Source: Clostridium cellulovorans 743B (GTDB taxonomy: Bacteria; Bacillota; Clostridia; Clostridiales; Clostridiaceae). From it: 64,000 bases of DNA. Below are positions 1-8,628 of this stretch, in pieces. Below the pieces are notes generated by a model, which saw only the letters and a program-made list of their open reading frames with translations, did no database searches and had not been told where the DNA came from. Position 1 is the stretch's first letter, and every line of letters starts with the position of its first letter. Location: NCBI RefSeq assembly GCF_000145275.1, contig NC_014393.1, positions 4,030,001-4,094,000 of the forward strand, written 5' to 3'. A program made the translations under genes and the position numbers.

Positions 1-894
1 GATAACCTGATTTTCTATACCTAACTCTTTGACAACTGCAATAGCTGCCATAACATTTTCATAATTATGCTTTCCTTTAATTTTCACTTCATCTAAAGAT
101 ATTATTTTATCGTTATTATAATAGATATATCCATCAGTTATTGTACAACCTAATTTATTTGAAGAACTAAATGAAAAATACTTTTTAGTAGATTTAATAT
201 CCTTTGTTAAGTCAAGTACTTCTTTATCATCCAAATTAAGAATTGCCATATCACTCTTGGTATGATGATTAAAAATTCTTTTTTTCATGCTTTTATAAAT
301 ATCGTATGATCCATGGAAGTCAAGATGAGCTTCAGATATATTAGTTAATACCGATATATTGGTTTTAAACTCTATTACATTACACAACTGATGGTCTGAT
401 ACTTCCATAAGCGCAATATCATTATCTTTTAATTGAGATACAAAAGAACAGACTGGATATCCAATATTGCCCATCAAAAATGCATCTACTGCAGCCTTTT
501 TTAAAATTTCATAAATTATCGTTGTTGTAGTTGTTTTACCATTAGTCCCTGTAATCCCAATAATTTTTACCCCTTGTGGAAAATAGCGAAAAGCTAATTC
601 CAATTCATTTATGACAGGGATATTAAGTTTGCAAGCTTTCTCTATATACTTATGATTATTTGAAATACCTGGATTTTTGACTATCATTTCAAAAGTGTTA
701 TCAATCAAATCATCAGGATGACTTCCTAAAACAATACTGACACCCAAGGATTGCAATTCTTTCATCTGCTCTAAGTTTTGTTCAGTATTAGCATCATTAA
801 CAATAACTTCATAGCCTTTGCTTACTAGCAACTTTGCAGCTTCATAACCACTTCTAGCCATCCCTAGTACAAAAACCTTTTTGTTCGCACTCAT
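1..894 (-). CDS. murD: UDP-N-acetylmuramoylalanine--D-glutamate ligase MurD (5' part, runs off left edge)
   Basis: The reverse strand reads open from an ATG at 892-894 to the window edge, giving the first 298 residues of MurD. MurD adds D-glutamate to UDP-MurNAc-L-Ala in cytoplasmic peptidoglycan precursor synthesis. The N-terminus has the Rossmann-like UDP-binding start (KKVFVLGMARSGYEAAKLL), followed by the Mur-ligase ATP loop GITGTNGKTTTTT near residue 115 and the TNISEAHLDFHGS segment of the central domain. The C-terminal domain is missing because the window ends. AGAGGAG lies 8 bases before the ATG. The choice of MurD over MurC or MurF rests on the N-terminal pattern. Confidence 0.93.
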   Translation of the reverse strand, partial: MSANKKVFVLGMARSGYEAAKLLVSKGYEVIVNDANTEQNLEQMKELQSLGVSIVLGSHPDDLIDNTFEMIVKNPGISNNHKYIEKACKLNIPVINELELAFRYFPQGVKIIGITGTNGKTTTTTIIYEILKKAAVDAFLMGNIGYPVCSFVSQLKDNDIALMEVSDHQLCNVIEFKTNISVLTNISEAHLDFHGSYDIYKSMKKRIFNHHTKSDMAILNLDDKEVLDLTKDIKSTKKYFSFSSSNKLGCTITDGYIYYNNDKIISLDEVKIKGKHNYENVMAAIAVVKELGIENQVI

Positions 895-1085
895 TCAATC
901 AACTCCTCTTTAATATCTATTATACTAAATAACAAACAACTAAGTGATGCCATTATTTGAATATAGACCATGCTAATTATTCCTACTGCTACAGTATTAA
1001 TAATTATTATACATATAACCAACTTACATAAATAACTTCCAAACTACTTCACAGTTTCTGACACTATATAATTATAGGATAACTG

Positions 1086-1131
1086 AAAAAGAAGAAGAAG
1101 CCCAATTCCCAGAAGATTCTCCTTCTTTTTT
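1086..1131 (-). terminator. Imperfect hairpin after the 1246-2115 acetyltransferase gene
   Basis: Read on the minus strand, AAGAAGGAGAA pairs with CTTCTTCTTCTT with one mismatch and is followed by a short T run. It could end transcription of the acetyltransferase gene before murD. Stem composition is weak (all A/G against C/T), so this is tentative. The rest of 895-1245 shows nothing recognisable. Confidence 0.4.
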
Positions 1132-1245
1132 ATTTATGAAATATTTATATAAGTTCTAATAATAAAACTGCATTTTAAGTCCTGTACCCTAGACAAAAAC
1201 TGGATAAGTTATGAATCAACTTTATTGGAACATATCTACCTTATG

Positions 1246-2115
1246 CTATTTAAAATAACTCCTTGTAATGCCTTTACTAACAAAGGTATTTCTTTCATAA
1301 AATCTCTGACCACCTAAATTATTCTTTGCGGTATCTAAATCTAATTTTTCATATCCCTTTGTCCTTAAATCATTACAAATCATTTTAATAAATTTTGAAC
1401 CAAAACCGTTATTAGAATACTTATTATCTATCCATAGGGTACTCATATATACTGTTTTGACATTATCTAAATATAGAACCACACTTTCTCCTATTTTTTC
1501 ACCCTTGTAAATAAAATCAATAACTTCTTTATTGTATTCATTTATTCCATTTTTAATAACTTTAATATCTTCATCTATTTCTACCTGTTGTTTAGTCGTT
1601 AAGTCTATAGTATAGTACACATTTTCATGCTCAATCTCGTATCCATATTCTCCTAGCAACTTAGCAATATATATCTTACTTTCATGAAGCTTTCCATGGT
1701 ATGCAGTACAACTTAAACCTAATACATGATTAAAAGCAAAACAATTATCGAAACTACTATTTTTGAAAAAATCTTCTGCTTTATTAACCAACATCTTTCC
1801 AGCTTCATGTCTATCTTCATTGAAATATATATGTCTTATTACTCCAATATTAGGATCATAAACTTTCTTTCCGTTAGTATCCCAATAAATATGGGGTTCT
1901 CCAAATTGAATAAATCCCAATATTTCATTATCTTCTTCTATTAAATAGGTTTCTAAGTAATTAAAAATTATTTCTCCATATCTTCTATCCTCTAATAAAG
2001 AATATATTAATTCATCAGTAGTTACTGGATAGAAATATGGTATATTTTTTGAAAGTTCATCCCAATAACCTTTTAACTTGCTACAATTTTCTTTATTAAC
2101 CCTTACTATTTCCAT
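1246..2115 (-). CDS. GNAT family N-acetyltransferase, two-domain type
   Basis: A 289-residue protein. Its C-terminal ~90 residues carry the GNAT acetyl-CoA fold: a YMSTLWIDNKYSNNGFGSKFIK segment equivalent to motif A (degenerate Q/RxxGxG/A as NNGFGS), then LDTAKNNLGGQRFYERNTF, the usual motif B. The N-terminal half (residues 1-150) looks like a second, degenerate GNAT domain, with GFIQFGEP and the RHEAGKMLVNKAEDFF helix. The ATG at 2113-2115 is preceded by AGGAGT. The substrate cannot be inferred. It stands alone between murD and a FliB-like gene, both on the same strand. Confidence 0.8.
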   Translation of the reverse strand: MEIVRVNKENCSKLKGYWDELSKNIPYFYPVTTDELIYSLLEDRRYGEIIFNYLETYLIEEDNEILGFIQFGEPHIYWDTNGKKVYDPNIGVIRHIYFNEDRHEAGKMLVNKAEDFFKNSSFDNCFAFNHVLGLSCTAYHGKLHESKIYIAKLLGEYGYEIEHENVYYTIDLTTKQQVEIDEDIKVIKNGINEYNKEVIDFIYKGEKIGESVVLYLDNVKTVYMSTLWIDNKYSNNGFGSKFIKMICNDLRTKGYEKLDLDTAKNNLGGQRFYERNTFVSKGITRSYFK

Positions 2116-2231
2116 TTTATGTACTCCTCACCTATAGCATATATAACCTTATTTGTGTTTAAATCTTCAATAATAACATTTTATTTCGATTACTTAAGTA
2201 CATAAACCTAATTTATTTTTGATAAATAAAA

Positions 2232-2261
2232 ATGAGCCAAAACTTAATAGTCTTAGCTCAT
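2232..2261 (-). terminator. Hairpin with T tail downstream of the FliB-like gene
   Basis: On the minus strand ATGAGC pairs with GCTCAT, with additional inner pairing, and TTTTTATTT follows. It lies about 225 bases past the stop of the 2486-3643 gene and just before the GNAT gene promoter region. It is a reasonable intrinsic terminator. Confidence 0.5.
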
Positions 2262-2288
2262 AAATCTACCTAGGTTTTTCTTTTAAAT

Positions 2289-2414
2289 TTATTCTTCATT
2301 ACTGTACCTAAAAGTTTTCCTTATTATATTCTGTTGCTGTTTTAAAATCTCAGGAATTTTGTATTTATCAATTTATCTCTTCCAATATGATAAATGTCCA
2401 AACTCTTTCCTATT
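2289..2414 (-). pseudogene. Degenerate coding remnant (C-terminal fragment)
   Basis: One minus-strand frame of the otherwise empty 2262-2485 gap reads like protein: NRKEFGHLSYWKR, an in-frame stop, then IDKYKIPEILKQQQNII and a terminal stop at 2289-2291. There is no start codon or ribosome site. The residue composition (EFGHLSYWK, PEILKQQQ) looks like the tail of a once-functional gene. The family is not recognised. Low confidence. Confidence 0.3.
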
Positions 2415-2485
2415 TAGTCTTTGTTATAAGTCCTTTTAAAGGGTACCATTACTTATTATTTTCTTGTTTACCTAGAGTAACGTTA

Positions 2486-3643
2486 TTAGTTCATCAATAC
2501 GCTTAAAAACCCATCTAAATTAAATACCTCGTTAGTTTCAAATATCTCTGCTAACTTTTCTATATTTTCCTCTAAATGCTCAACGTCTTTAGAATACATG
2601 TGCATTATGTCTACTGCATCCTCATCAGTAAACTTTCCACTTTCTATCCATCTAAACAAAAATAATTCCTTAATTATTAAATAACTAACCACTGCTGTTT
2701 TCACTTTCGCAAATGCATCATAATCAAAAACAGATTTCATAAAATATCTAAATACAAAGTAAACTAACATGTTTTCAAACTTGTAAATCTTATCTTTATA
2801 ATATTGATTAAATTCTTTATGTTTATTTAAATAAACCTCTGCATTACCATTTCCCTGCCAAAAACAGTTTAATACCTTGTCCAAGCCTAATGGATCATTA
2901 GGGGTTATATGTTTTAATTCTTTGAAGACTTTTAAAAATTCTTCTATGTTATGATATTTAATACTCCCCTTATCTTTATATTTATCTAAAATATCAATAG
3001 ATTCATTTTTAACGTCGTTGTTTAAATATTTTTCATTAATAGCTTTTATTCCCTGCATATTATCTTCATCTATTACTGCTTGAACTTCACTAATAAACTT
3101 GAGAATTAAAGAAGCTCTATCATCTAGAACAATATCACGATTTTGAAGAATATCAAAAACTATTTTTCTACTTTGCAAAAGATTTATAAAAAGCATAGCA
3201 TTAATATCATGATATGAAGTGATTTCTTCTTGAATTTCACTTACTTGAAACTCTACCTTTTTACAGTCTCTTAATATTATCCGTGCTGCTTCTGGGCATG
3301 ACAGTGATATCCCTATCTCACGTAAGCCTCCAAACTCTTCAGTGTATCTTGGATACTGCCTACAAGTATAACAAAGACTATCATCTCCAAGTTCAGTATA
3401 TATATCACACAGTTTGCTTTCATTTAGAAATGCACAATCCTTACCTTTTAATACAAATATATTTTCTCCATCACGATGTATTATCTTATCCCGTAGTGTT
3501 TTTCCAAAGTTTCCATCTACCCTTTTGTATTTATTATATGTTTCATCATCGATTACAATTTCCCATCCAGCACAGCAGGTATCTTCACACTGTGAAGCTA
3601 TGCACTTAAATTCTTTAAAATAATCTGGTACTCGAACCTTCAT
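2486..3643 (-). CDS. FliB-like flagellin lysine-N-methylase family protein (Cys-rich)
   Basis: A 385-residue protein starting MKVRVPDYFKEFKC. The N-terminal cysteine cluster C14-x4-C19-x3-CC (23-24), followed by GKDCAFL, KLCDIYTELGD and SLCYTCRQYPR, matches the Cys-rich metal-binding head of the FliB family found widely in clostridia. FliB in Salmonella methylates flagellin lysines. No flagellar genes are nearby, so the modification target is unknown and the name is by family only. The rest is helical with no membrane segment. The ATG at 3641-3643 is preceded by a weak GAGGTAAAA-type ribosome site. Confidence 0.75.
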   Translation of the reverse strand: MKVRVPDYFKEFKCIASQCEDTCCAGWEIVIDDETYNKYKRVDGNFGKTLRDKIIHRDGENIFVLKGKDCAFLNESKLCDIYTELGDDSLCYTCRQYPRYTEEFGGLREIGISLSCPEAARIILRDCKKVEFQVSEIQEEITSYHDINAMLFINLLQSRKIVFDILQNRDIVLDDRASLILKFISEVQAVIDEDNMQGIKAINEKYLNNDVKNESIDILDKYKDKGSIKYHNIEEFLKVFKELKHITPNDPLGLDKVLNCFWQGNGNAEVYLNKHKEFNQYYKDKIYKFENMLVYFVFRYFMKSVFDYDAFAKVKTAVVSYLIIKELFLFRWIESGKFTDEDAVDIMHMYSKDVEHLEENIEKLAEIFETNEVFNLDGFLSVLMN

Positions 3644-3906
3644 TTTTTACCTCATCTTACTTATGTTTTTTAAAGTTCCTTGAATATATGTCTATAATCC
3701 TATTTTCATAATAAATGTTTCCCCAAACCCAAGTACTTTTAATCACAATTACTATTTATCTGACACAAAAAATCTCTTACTTTTTTAAGTATAGCATATT
3801 TTGTATATGTCATATTGTTTAGAAATAAATCTGCAAATAAAAACTTGTAACCACATAGAAAAATTTATTATAATAAATTAACATATACTCAATGAGGTGA
3901 ATTTTT

Positions 3907-4365
3907 TTGAATAAACAATCAAATATAGATATAAAAAAATTTATAGACGCGTTCGAAGCTTTAGCAAGAATTGAAAGACATAATCAAACTATAATGGGAA
4001 TAAAGAAAAGTGAAGCTCGAGTTTTACTTTGTATAGAATTTCTTTCTAAGGAAAAAGGATATAAAGTTAATATTTCAGAAATTAGTAAAAGTCTATCTAT
4101 TACCTCTCCAAGTACTACTGAATTCGTAAAAAATTTAATTAATAAAGGGTACATAGAAAGACATGTTAATCAAACTGATAAAAGAGTTATTGAAATAACT
4201 TTAACTGATGAAGGGAAAAAAATAGTAGAGTCTTTAAAAAAGTATTTTAATTCTTTATTTTCTGGCATTGTAGAAAGATTAGGAGCAGAACAAAGTGAAT
4301 TACTAATTGATTTATTAGATAAAGTTAATATCTATTTCAATGAATGGTATGCTAGCCCCAAATAG
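3907..4365 (+). CDS. MarR family transcriptional regulator
   Basis: A 152-residue winged-helix regulator. The central part (residues 35-100) has the MarR pattern: SEARVLLCIEFL, ISEISKSLSITSPSTTEFVKNLINKGYIERHVNQTDKRVIEITLTDEGKK, i.e. the recognition helix followed by the DxR wing. The start is TTG at 3907-3909, set by GAGGTGA at 3894-3900. The following membrane-protein gene (4626) is on the same strand but lies beyond a strong terminator, so coregulation rather than cotranscription is likely. The ligand is unknown. Confidence 0.88.
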   Translation: MNKQSNIDIKKFIDAFEALARIERHNQTIMGIKKSEARVLLCIEFLSKEKGYKVNISEISKSLSITSPSTTEFVKNLINKGYIERHVNQTDKRVIEITLTDEGKKIVESLKKYFNSLFSGIVERLGAEQSELLIDLLDKVNIYFNEWYASPK

Positions 4366-4400
4366 AAACTAAATTTCTATTTGGGGCTAATCTATTTTTT
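4354..4400 (+). terminator. Strong intrinsic terminator overlapping the marR-like stop codon
   Basis: AGCCCCAAATAGAAA pairs perfectly with TTTCTATTTGGGGCT around a short loop, followed by a T-rich tail (CTATTTTTTATT). The regulator's TAG stop (4363-4365) sits inside the left arm, so the gene's last codons are part of the terminator. Confidence 0.88.
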
Positions 4401-4625
4401 ATTAGACCTCTAGAATTACTCTATTGACTAATTATTATAAGCATGTTAGCATATTGCTTAGGTAACCTAACTAATTATTTCACTGTGGAAATATATGAAT
4501 ATATTTTACTCTATTTAACATATTATCCAATATTAAAATAATTAATATGAAAAAAATTATGTAGCTTAATAAACTAAAGCTATATAAATTAAATATAAAA
4601 ATATAAATTGTTGAGGTGAAAGTTA

Positions 4626-5009
4626 TTGAAAAAGTCCTACATTGTAATGGTATGTACATTCCTAATTGCCCTAGGTTTAATTTCAAAGGCATTTGTATTA
4701 AATGAAAGTATAAAATTATTTTTAGTAATATTCTTTTTTGTTGGTTGTGGAGTAGGTTCATTAAGATTATTTGTTAATAGCCAAATTAAAAAAATGAAGG
4801 GAAAAAGCTTAATAAGAAAAATTCTCTTCTTTGCAGTTTTGTTGGGTATAGGTATTCCTTTCCAAAATTGGTTCAGAGTTAATGTAATAATGACTATGGA
4901 TAGAGCCTTTATGCCATGGAATATTTCTATAATGGTAACAGGTGCTATTTTTATTACAACTTTCTTTGGTTTTATAAAAGATAGAATGACTAAAGAAACA
5001 ATAATTTAG
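4626..5009 (+). CDS. Small integral membrane protein of unknown function
   Basis: A 127-residue, very hydrophobic protein with about four predicted transmembrane helices (residues 4-24, 31-50, 64-84, 98-116) and short positively charged loops (NSQIKKMKGKSLIRK). The start is TTG at 4626-4628 with GAGGTGA six bases upstream. This is the same unusual ribosome-site/TTG arrangement as the MarR gene just before it, which suggests the two form a functional regulator/membrane-protein pair. The protein family is not recognised with certainty. Confidence 0.7.
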   Translation: MKKSYIVMVCTFLIALGLISKAFVLNESIKLFLVIFFFVGCGVGSLRLFVNSQIKKMKGKSLIRKILFFAVLLGIGIPFQNWFRVNVIMTMDRAFMPWNISIMVTGAIFITTFFGFIKDRMTKETII

Positions 5010-5066
5010 GATGACTTAGAAGCAGTAGCATAATATTTATTTAATCTAATATATTAAAGTTTAAAT

Positions 5067-5108
5067 AAACCTTATCATTTAACGGTAAATGATAAGGTTT
5101 ATTGTTTT
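5067..5108. terminator. Perfect 14-bp hairpin, probably bidirectional terminator
   Basis: AAACCTTATCATTT (5067-5080) and AAATGATAAGGTTT (5087-5100) form a perfect stem around AACGGT, followed by ATTGTTTTTA on the plus strand and an A/T tail on the other. It ends the membrane-protein transcript and faces the remnant read on the opposite strand. Confidence 0.85.
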
Positions 5109-5193
5109 TAATTTCATATTTAGTTAACCATTCTCTACAGTTCTCCTTTGTTGCTATCCAATCAAGTAGAAATTTCGCTATTTCAGGCTGTAA
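5101..5193 (-). pseudogene. Fragment of a GNAT acetyltransferase gene
   Basis: The minus-strand frame from 5193 reads LQPEIAKFLLDW, then IATKENCREWLTKYEIKNN. It has no start codon, and a stop lies just upstream. It closely matches the upstream-frame N-terminal part of the acetyltransferase at 6821-7376 (LQPEITDFLPDW, KATKEQRKEWL). It is therefore the residue of a paralogous RimJ/RimL-type gene, now about 30 codons long and abutting the terminator. Confidence 0.65.
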
Positions 5194-5271
5194 GGATTAA
5201 TTATTTAGTTATATATTACCTACCTTGAGTCTAACAGTAATAATGAGTTTAGTGAAGTTTTAATTATTCCA

Positions 5272-5682
5272 TTATATTATTATACCTTCAAAATGATCCA
5301 TTTCATGTTGAATTATTTGCGCTGTAAATCCAGTAAACACTTGCTTTTGCTTCTTAAAAGCTCTATCAAGATACTCCACCTCTATCATTTCATATCTCTT
5401 TGTTTTTCTAAATCCAATTAAAGATAAACAACTCTCTTCTGTTTCATAGAGCTTTTCTTTCTTTAATATAACTGGATTTATCATAGGTACAATAATATCG
5501 CCTATAGTAAATACCAATATACGCTTTTTTACTCCGATCATGTTAGCAGCCAATCCAACACAATTCTCTAGGTTTGATCTTAATGTATCTATTAAATCAT
5601 CAACTACTACTATATCATTTTTAGTTGCCTCTTCTGATTTTTGTCCTAAAAACAATACATCTTTTACAATTGGTTTTATCAT
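5272..5682 (-). CDS. def: Peptide deformylase (short clostridial type)
   Basis: A 136-residue protein with the three deformylase motifs in order: motif I CVGLAANMIGV (the usual Gln is replaced, as in short Firmicute forms), motif II EESCLSL with the metal-binding Cys, and motif III QHEMDHFEG with the HExxH-type zinc/iron ligands near residue 126. The enzyme removes the N-formyl group from new proteins. It ends almost directly after motif III (FEGIII), typical of the ~136-residue subclass. Antibiotic-resistance or accessory roles are possible because a housekeeping def usually lies next to fmt, which is absent here. Confidence 0.85.
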   Translation of the reverse strand: MIKPIVKDVLFLGQKSEEATKNDIVVVDDLIDTLRSNLENCVGLAANMIGVKKRILVFTIGDIIVPMINPVILKKEKLYETEESCLSLIGFRKTKRYEMIEVEYLDRAFKKQKQVFTGFTAQIIQHEMDHFEGIII

Positions 5683-5699
5683 AATTTATGCCTCTTCCT

Positions 5700-5845
5700 C
5701 AGTTATATTTTTTTATAAAAAATTAAGATATGCTTTTTAAAAATCGTTTTTGGCTTTCTACCATCAAATACTGTTCTTTCCAAGCCTGCAGGTGGTCAAT
5801 GGCGATCTATGAGATTTTCTCAAGACCTTTGACAGCACCCTACGA
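5700..5845 (-). pseudogene. Possible remnant of a regulator C-terminus
   Basis: The minus strand upstream of the deformylase gene reads EKIS, a stop, IAIDHLQAWKEQYLM and VESQKRFLKSIS before a final stop. The DHLQAWKEQYL stretch resembles the C-terminal helix of PadR-type regulators. No start or ribosome site exists. This is a weak call based on composition alone. Confidence 0.25.
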
Positions 5846-5849
5846 TTAC

Positions 5850-6341
5850 TCATTTCAATAAAATAGGAATCAATATGTACATGGACGGGTATTCCTGCTT
5901 CATTGTATCTATTGGATAAACCTCCACTGTATAATCTGGATTACACTTTATTTTATTATTCTTTGCCCACTTTTTTGCTTCTTTCTGCATTTTCATAAGT
6001 TTTTTATCAACTAAAGTATCATGATTTTCTGCATTGAAGGAGACTTTTATGCAATCGCCAGCTGGAATCGTATAGCTAAAATAATCCTGCGAAACATCGG
6101 ATATCCCAGATACTTCAATACCCACTATATAGTCTGGCACCTTATTCAGGCAGATTCCATACTCAGTATGCTTCTCTAGTCGATTTGGAGTTTTTCTTCT
6201 TATTTCCTCCGTGTAAAGTCCCCACATCTTACCCAGACTGTCAAAACTAATTGGTAACCCGGATTTCTGAAGATTTAAACCGGCCACTATAATTGAATCT
6301 GATAAGCTGATTATCTCTATTTTACTTTCTTCCACAAACAT
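5850..6341 (-). CDS. Stand-alone GyrI-like effector-binding domain protein
   Basis: A 163-residue protein matching the GyrI/AraC effector-binding fold (BmrR/Rob C-terminal type): two repeats of a beta-strand/helix layout with LGKMWGLYTEEIRRK, the EYGICLNK strand, VGIEVSG, FSYTIPAGDCIKVSF and VEVYPID. No DNA-binding domain is attached. Such solo domains bind small hydrophobic molecules or sequester toxins. The ATG at 6339-6341 has GAGGTGAATT directly before it. It relates to the C-terminal domains of the AraC (9698), MerR (59744) and right-edge (63595) proteins. Confidence 0.78.
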   Translation of the reverse strand: MFVEESKIEIISLSDSIIVAGLNLQKSGLPISFDSLGKMWGLYTEEIRRKTPNRLEKHTEYGICLNKVPDYIVGIEVSGISDVSQDYFSYTIPAGDCIKVSFNAENHDTLVDKKLMKMQKEAKKWAKNNKIKCNPDYTVEVYPIDTMKQEYPSMYILIPILLK

Positions 6342-6466
6342 AATTCACCTCTTCCTGCACCCCTATTGTGCAAATTAAGTTTGAGCAAATGTGACGCATT
6401 CACAAACTCGTTATTATATAATCATTGTACTTTTTCCCGTAGAAAACTATAATTCATCACATTAAC

Positions 6467-6739
6467 TCATGGTTCCTTTAATTTCATCCATATTTCCATC
6501 GCAGTAATTGTAAAATCCTTTTTCAGAGCAAGATAACATAACTCCCATTCTTCTGAACCTACTACCATTACCTGTACCTGTTTTTTATATGCATGTACCT
6601 CTTCCCAGAGATTACCCAATACATCAATGCCCGGTTCACTTCCAAGTCCAGTTCCATATTCAAGCGGTAACTTCTTTGTTTTAGCAATTTCTGTTCCTTT
6701 TTTTCTGTATATTTGTTTCAGCCTTTTCTTTATTATCAA
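6467..6739 (-). CDS. Small unrecognised ORF, probably a truncated or frameshifted gene
   Basis: A 90-residue reading frame starting at a TTG without a clear ribosome site. In the region before it, another frame reads like protein (KDKVCLQIYIDNKEKAE, then TNIQKK) and would join this one near an A-rich run around 6688-6700. A lost-base frameshift in a longer gene is therefore likely. The C-terminal end, MEIWMKLKEP, recurs at 8502-8541 (MEIWMKLKEAMN) with about 90% nucleotide identity. The family is not recognised. Confidence 0.4.
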   Translation of the reverse strand: MIIKKRLKQIYRKKGTEIAKTKKLPLEYGTGLGSEPGIDVLGNLWEEVHAYKKQVQVMVVGSEEWELCYLALKKDFTITAMEIWMKLKEP

Positions 6740-6820
6740 TATATATTTGAAGACATACTTTGTCCTTCAGCAAAAATAACCTATATCATAATTTTATATA
6801 ATATAAGTTATTCCTTCAAT

Positions 6821-7376
6821 CTACATATTCAATTTTAATTGATAATCATTACTTTTCAATTCATTTTTATTAAGTTTATAACAATGAAATTTCCTATCAT
6901 CTATCTTAATATCATTTAAATATCTAAATTCACACTTTTGTATAACTCTGTTAGAAGCTGCATTATGGGTCAAAGCCATTGCATTCAAAACCTCAACATT
7001 TATTTCCTCAAACAAATACTTAATCAATGCTTGAACTGCTTGTGCTGTATAACCTTTATTTCTATGATATTTTGAAATAGCATAACCTATTTCCCGATTC
7101 GGTTCAATCAATTCATCCTTGGGCCCTGTTAAACACCAACCAACGAATTCATTTGTTTCTTTTAGTATAATTCCCAAATTTAACCATCGGCAACTAATAT
7201 CAGGAATGGCTTTTAAAAAATCTTTATTACCTTTTATATGCATATTTATTAGCCACTCTTTACGTTGCTCTTTTGTTGCTTTCCAATCTGGTAAGAAATC
7301 TGTTATCTCAGGCTGTAATGTAAGATCATATAATTCTTCTAAATCTTCAACTCTAAACTCCCGTAACTATTAATCT
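6821..7376 (-). pseudogene. RimJ/RimL-type GNAT acetyltransferase, frameshifted 5' end
   Basis: An open frame of 140 codons starts at 7243 (MHIKGNKDFL) and carries the GNAT core: GIILKETNEFVGW, IGYAISKYHRNKGYTAQAVQALIKYLF (motif A) and HNAASNRVIQKCEF (motif B). Family members are ~180 residues and begin with a TERLxLRxF strand. Here the same frame upstream of the ATG reads LREFRVEDLEELYDL and continues to the ATG, but it is preceded by stops. The expected RLI codons sit in the next frame, separated by one extra base at 7367. The gene therefore looks inactivated at its 5' end, although a shortened product from 7243 is possible. Confidence 0.7.
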
Positions 7377-7457
7377 ATTCTTAACAACACTTATAAATTA
7401 TTCAAGTATACATACACTAACATTGCATACTAATTTTATATTAAAGGAGTTGTTACT

Positions 7458-8129
7458 TTGAAAAAGCTATTATACATTACCGTTAACTCTAAACCAGAGA
7501 GCTTATCAGCAAGCAAAACCATTGGTAGAGACTTTGTCAATAAATTTCTTGATAAATATCCCGATTTTGAGATAGAAGAGTTAGATTTATATAAAGAACA
7601 TATACCTAGATTGGAATATGCATATTTTGAAGGTAGAAATTGCGTTGTGAGTGAAGAAGCAGCAAGAAAGCTTCCTGAAAAAGAGCAAACGGAAATTCAT
7701 AAAATATTAGAGTTATGTAATCAATTTATACAAGCAGATGTTTATGTAATAGCTTCGCCTATGTGGAGTTTATCCTTTCCTGCTCCATTGAAGGAATATA
7801 TAGATTGTATAGTGCAAGTTGGTAAGACAATTACCTTTCCTAAGAAAGCAGATAAACCTGAAGGACTTCTAAATGATAAACCTAGGACCGCAGTTTATAT
7901 TCAATCTTCTGGTGGAAACATTGCATGGATGATGAGACCGATGCTTAATAAAGGGTTAGACTATATCGAGGATATTATGAAGTTCATGGGTATAAGCGAA
8001 TTTGAAAGACTATTGGTAGATGGCACAGGCACTACCAAAGAAGAAATGACAATTGCTATTGAAAAATCTAAGAAAAAAATTGGCAGCATTATCGACAAGA
8101 TGGATATAAAAGAGACTGTACTTTCATAG
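7458..8129 (+). CDS. azoR: FMN-dependent NADH-azoreductase / flavodoxin-fold quinone reductase
   Basis: A 223-residue protein of the AzoR family: an N-terminal flavodoxin-like strand and phosphate loop (LLYITVNSKPESLSASKTIG), the FMN-contact segment VIASPMWSLSFPAPLKEYID (PMWN-like) near residue 100, and the late loop IQSSGGN. Family enzymes reduce azo dyes and quinones with NADH in the cytoplasm. The start is TTG at 7458-7460, supported by AAAGGAG at 7443-7449. It is divergently placed to the GNAT remnant and stands alone. The gene symbol is by family resemblance. Confidence 0.85.
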   Translation: MKKLLYITVNSKPESLSASKTIGRDFVNKFLDKYPDFEIEELDLYKEHIPRLEYAYFEGRNCVVSEEAARKLPEKEQTEIHKILELCNQFIQADVYVIASPMWSLSFPAPLKEYIDCIVQVGKTITFPKKADKPEGLLNDKPRTAVYIQSSGGNIAWMMRPMLNKGLDYIEDIMKFMGISEFERLLVDGTGTTKEEMTIAIEKSKKKIGSIIDKMDIKETVLS

Positions 8130-8308
8130 ACAGTTTTTTTGTAATAAGTATCTTTTATTTCACAACTTAAAACAAATTCTCATTAATTATATTATACATA
8201 AGGTTCTGACATCATGCACTAATTCTAAACTTTACACTTAACTGACCAATTAGATTAACTTCCTCCTCACTCAGTTTAATAGAAAAATTAATGAACTCTT
8301 ATTTTAGA

Positions 8309-8399
8309 ACCACAGATAAAACCTGTGGTATTCATTAAACAAATGGTAACAAGTAGCCCCTCATCCTTGAAGGATTCTACTTCTTACCATTTGTTTAAT
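8309..8399. repeat. Tandem hairpins; long 23-bp-arm palindrome
   Basis: ACCACAG (8309-8315) pairs with CTGTGGT (8323-8329). Immediately after, arms of 23 bases at 8334-8356 and 8377-8399 (outer part ATTAAACAAATGGTAA) pair with one mismatch, and the loop holds a further ATCC/GGAT hairpin. No poly-T tail follows the large palindrome. It may end the azoreductase transcript or be a small palindromic repeat element. Otherwise 8130-8500 holds no gene. Confidence 0.7.
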
Positions 8400-8501
8400 C
8401 TAATGCGATTCTTATGATACTCTTTTATCAAAACCATTTGTATCTCACTTCTATCTTTTATTATGTTATATACCATATTGTCCACTCCTACAATTTAAAG
8501 G

Positions 8502-8560
8502 TTAATTCATAGCTTCCTTTAATTTCATCCATATTTCCATCTTTGTTGTTTCAGAAGTAT
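8502..8560 (-). pseudogene. Duplicated gene 3' end (MEIWMKLKE tail)
   Basis: The minus strand reads STSETTK-like residues and then MEIWMKLKEAMN before a stop, matching the tail of the 6467 gene in protein and in about 36 of 40 bases (8502-8541 versus 6462-6500). The frame upstream overlaps the 3' end of the phosphotransferase gene in another frame, so only the tail is a genuine remnant. Confidence 0.55.
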
Positions 8561-8628
8561 GTGTTTCTTTACTTATGCTATCCATAACGGGTAGAACATA
8601 GACTTTTTTGTAAACCATTAATTGATAA

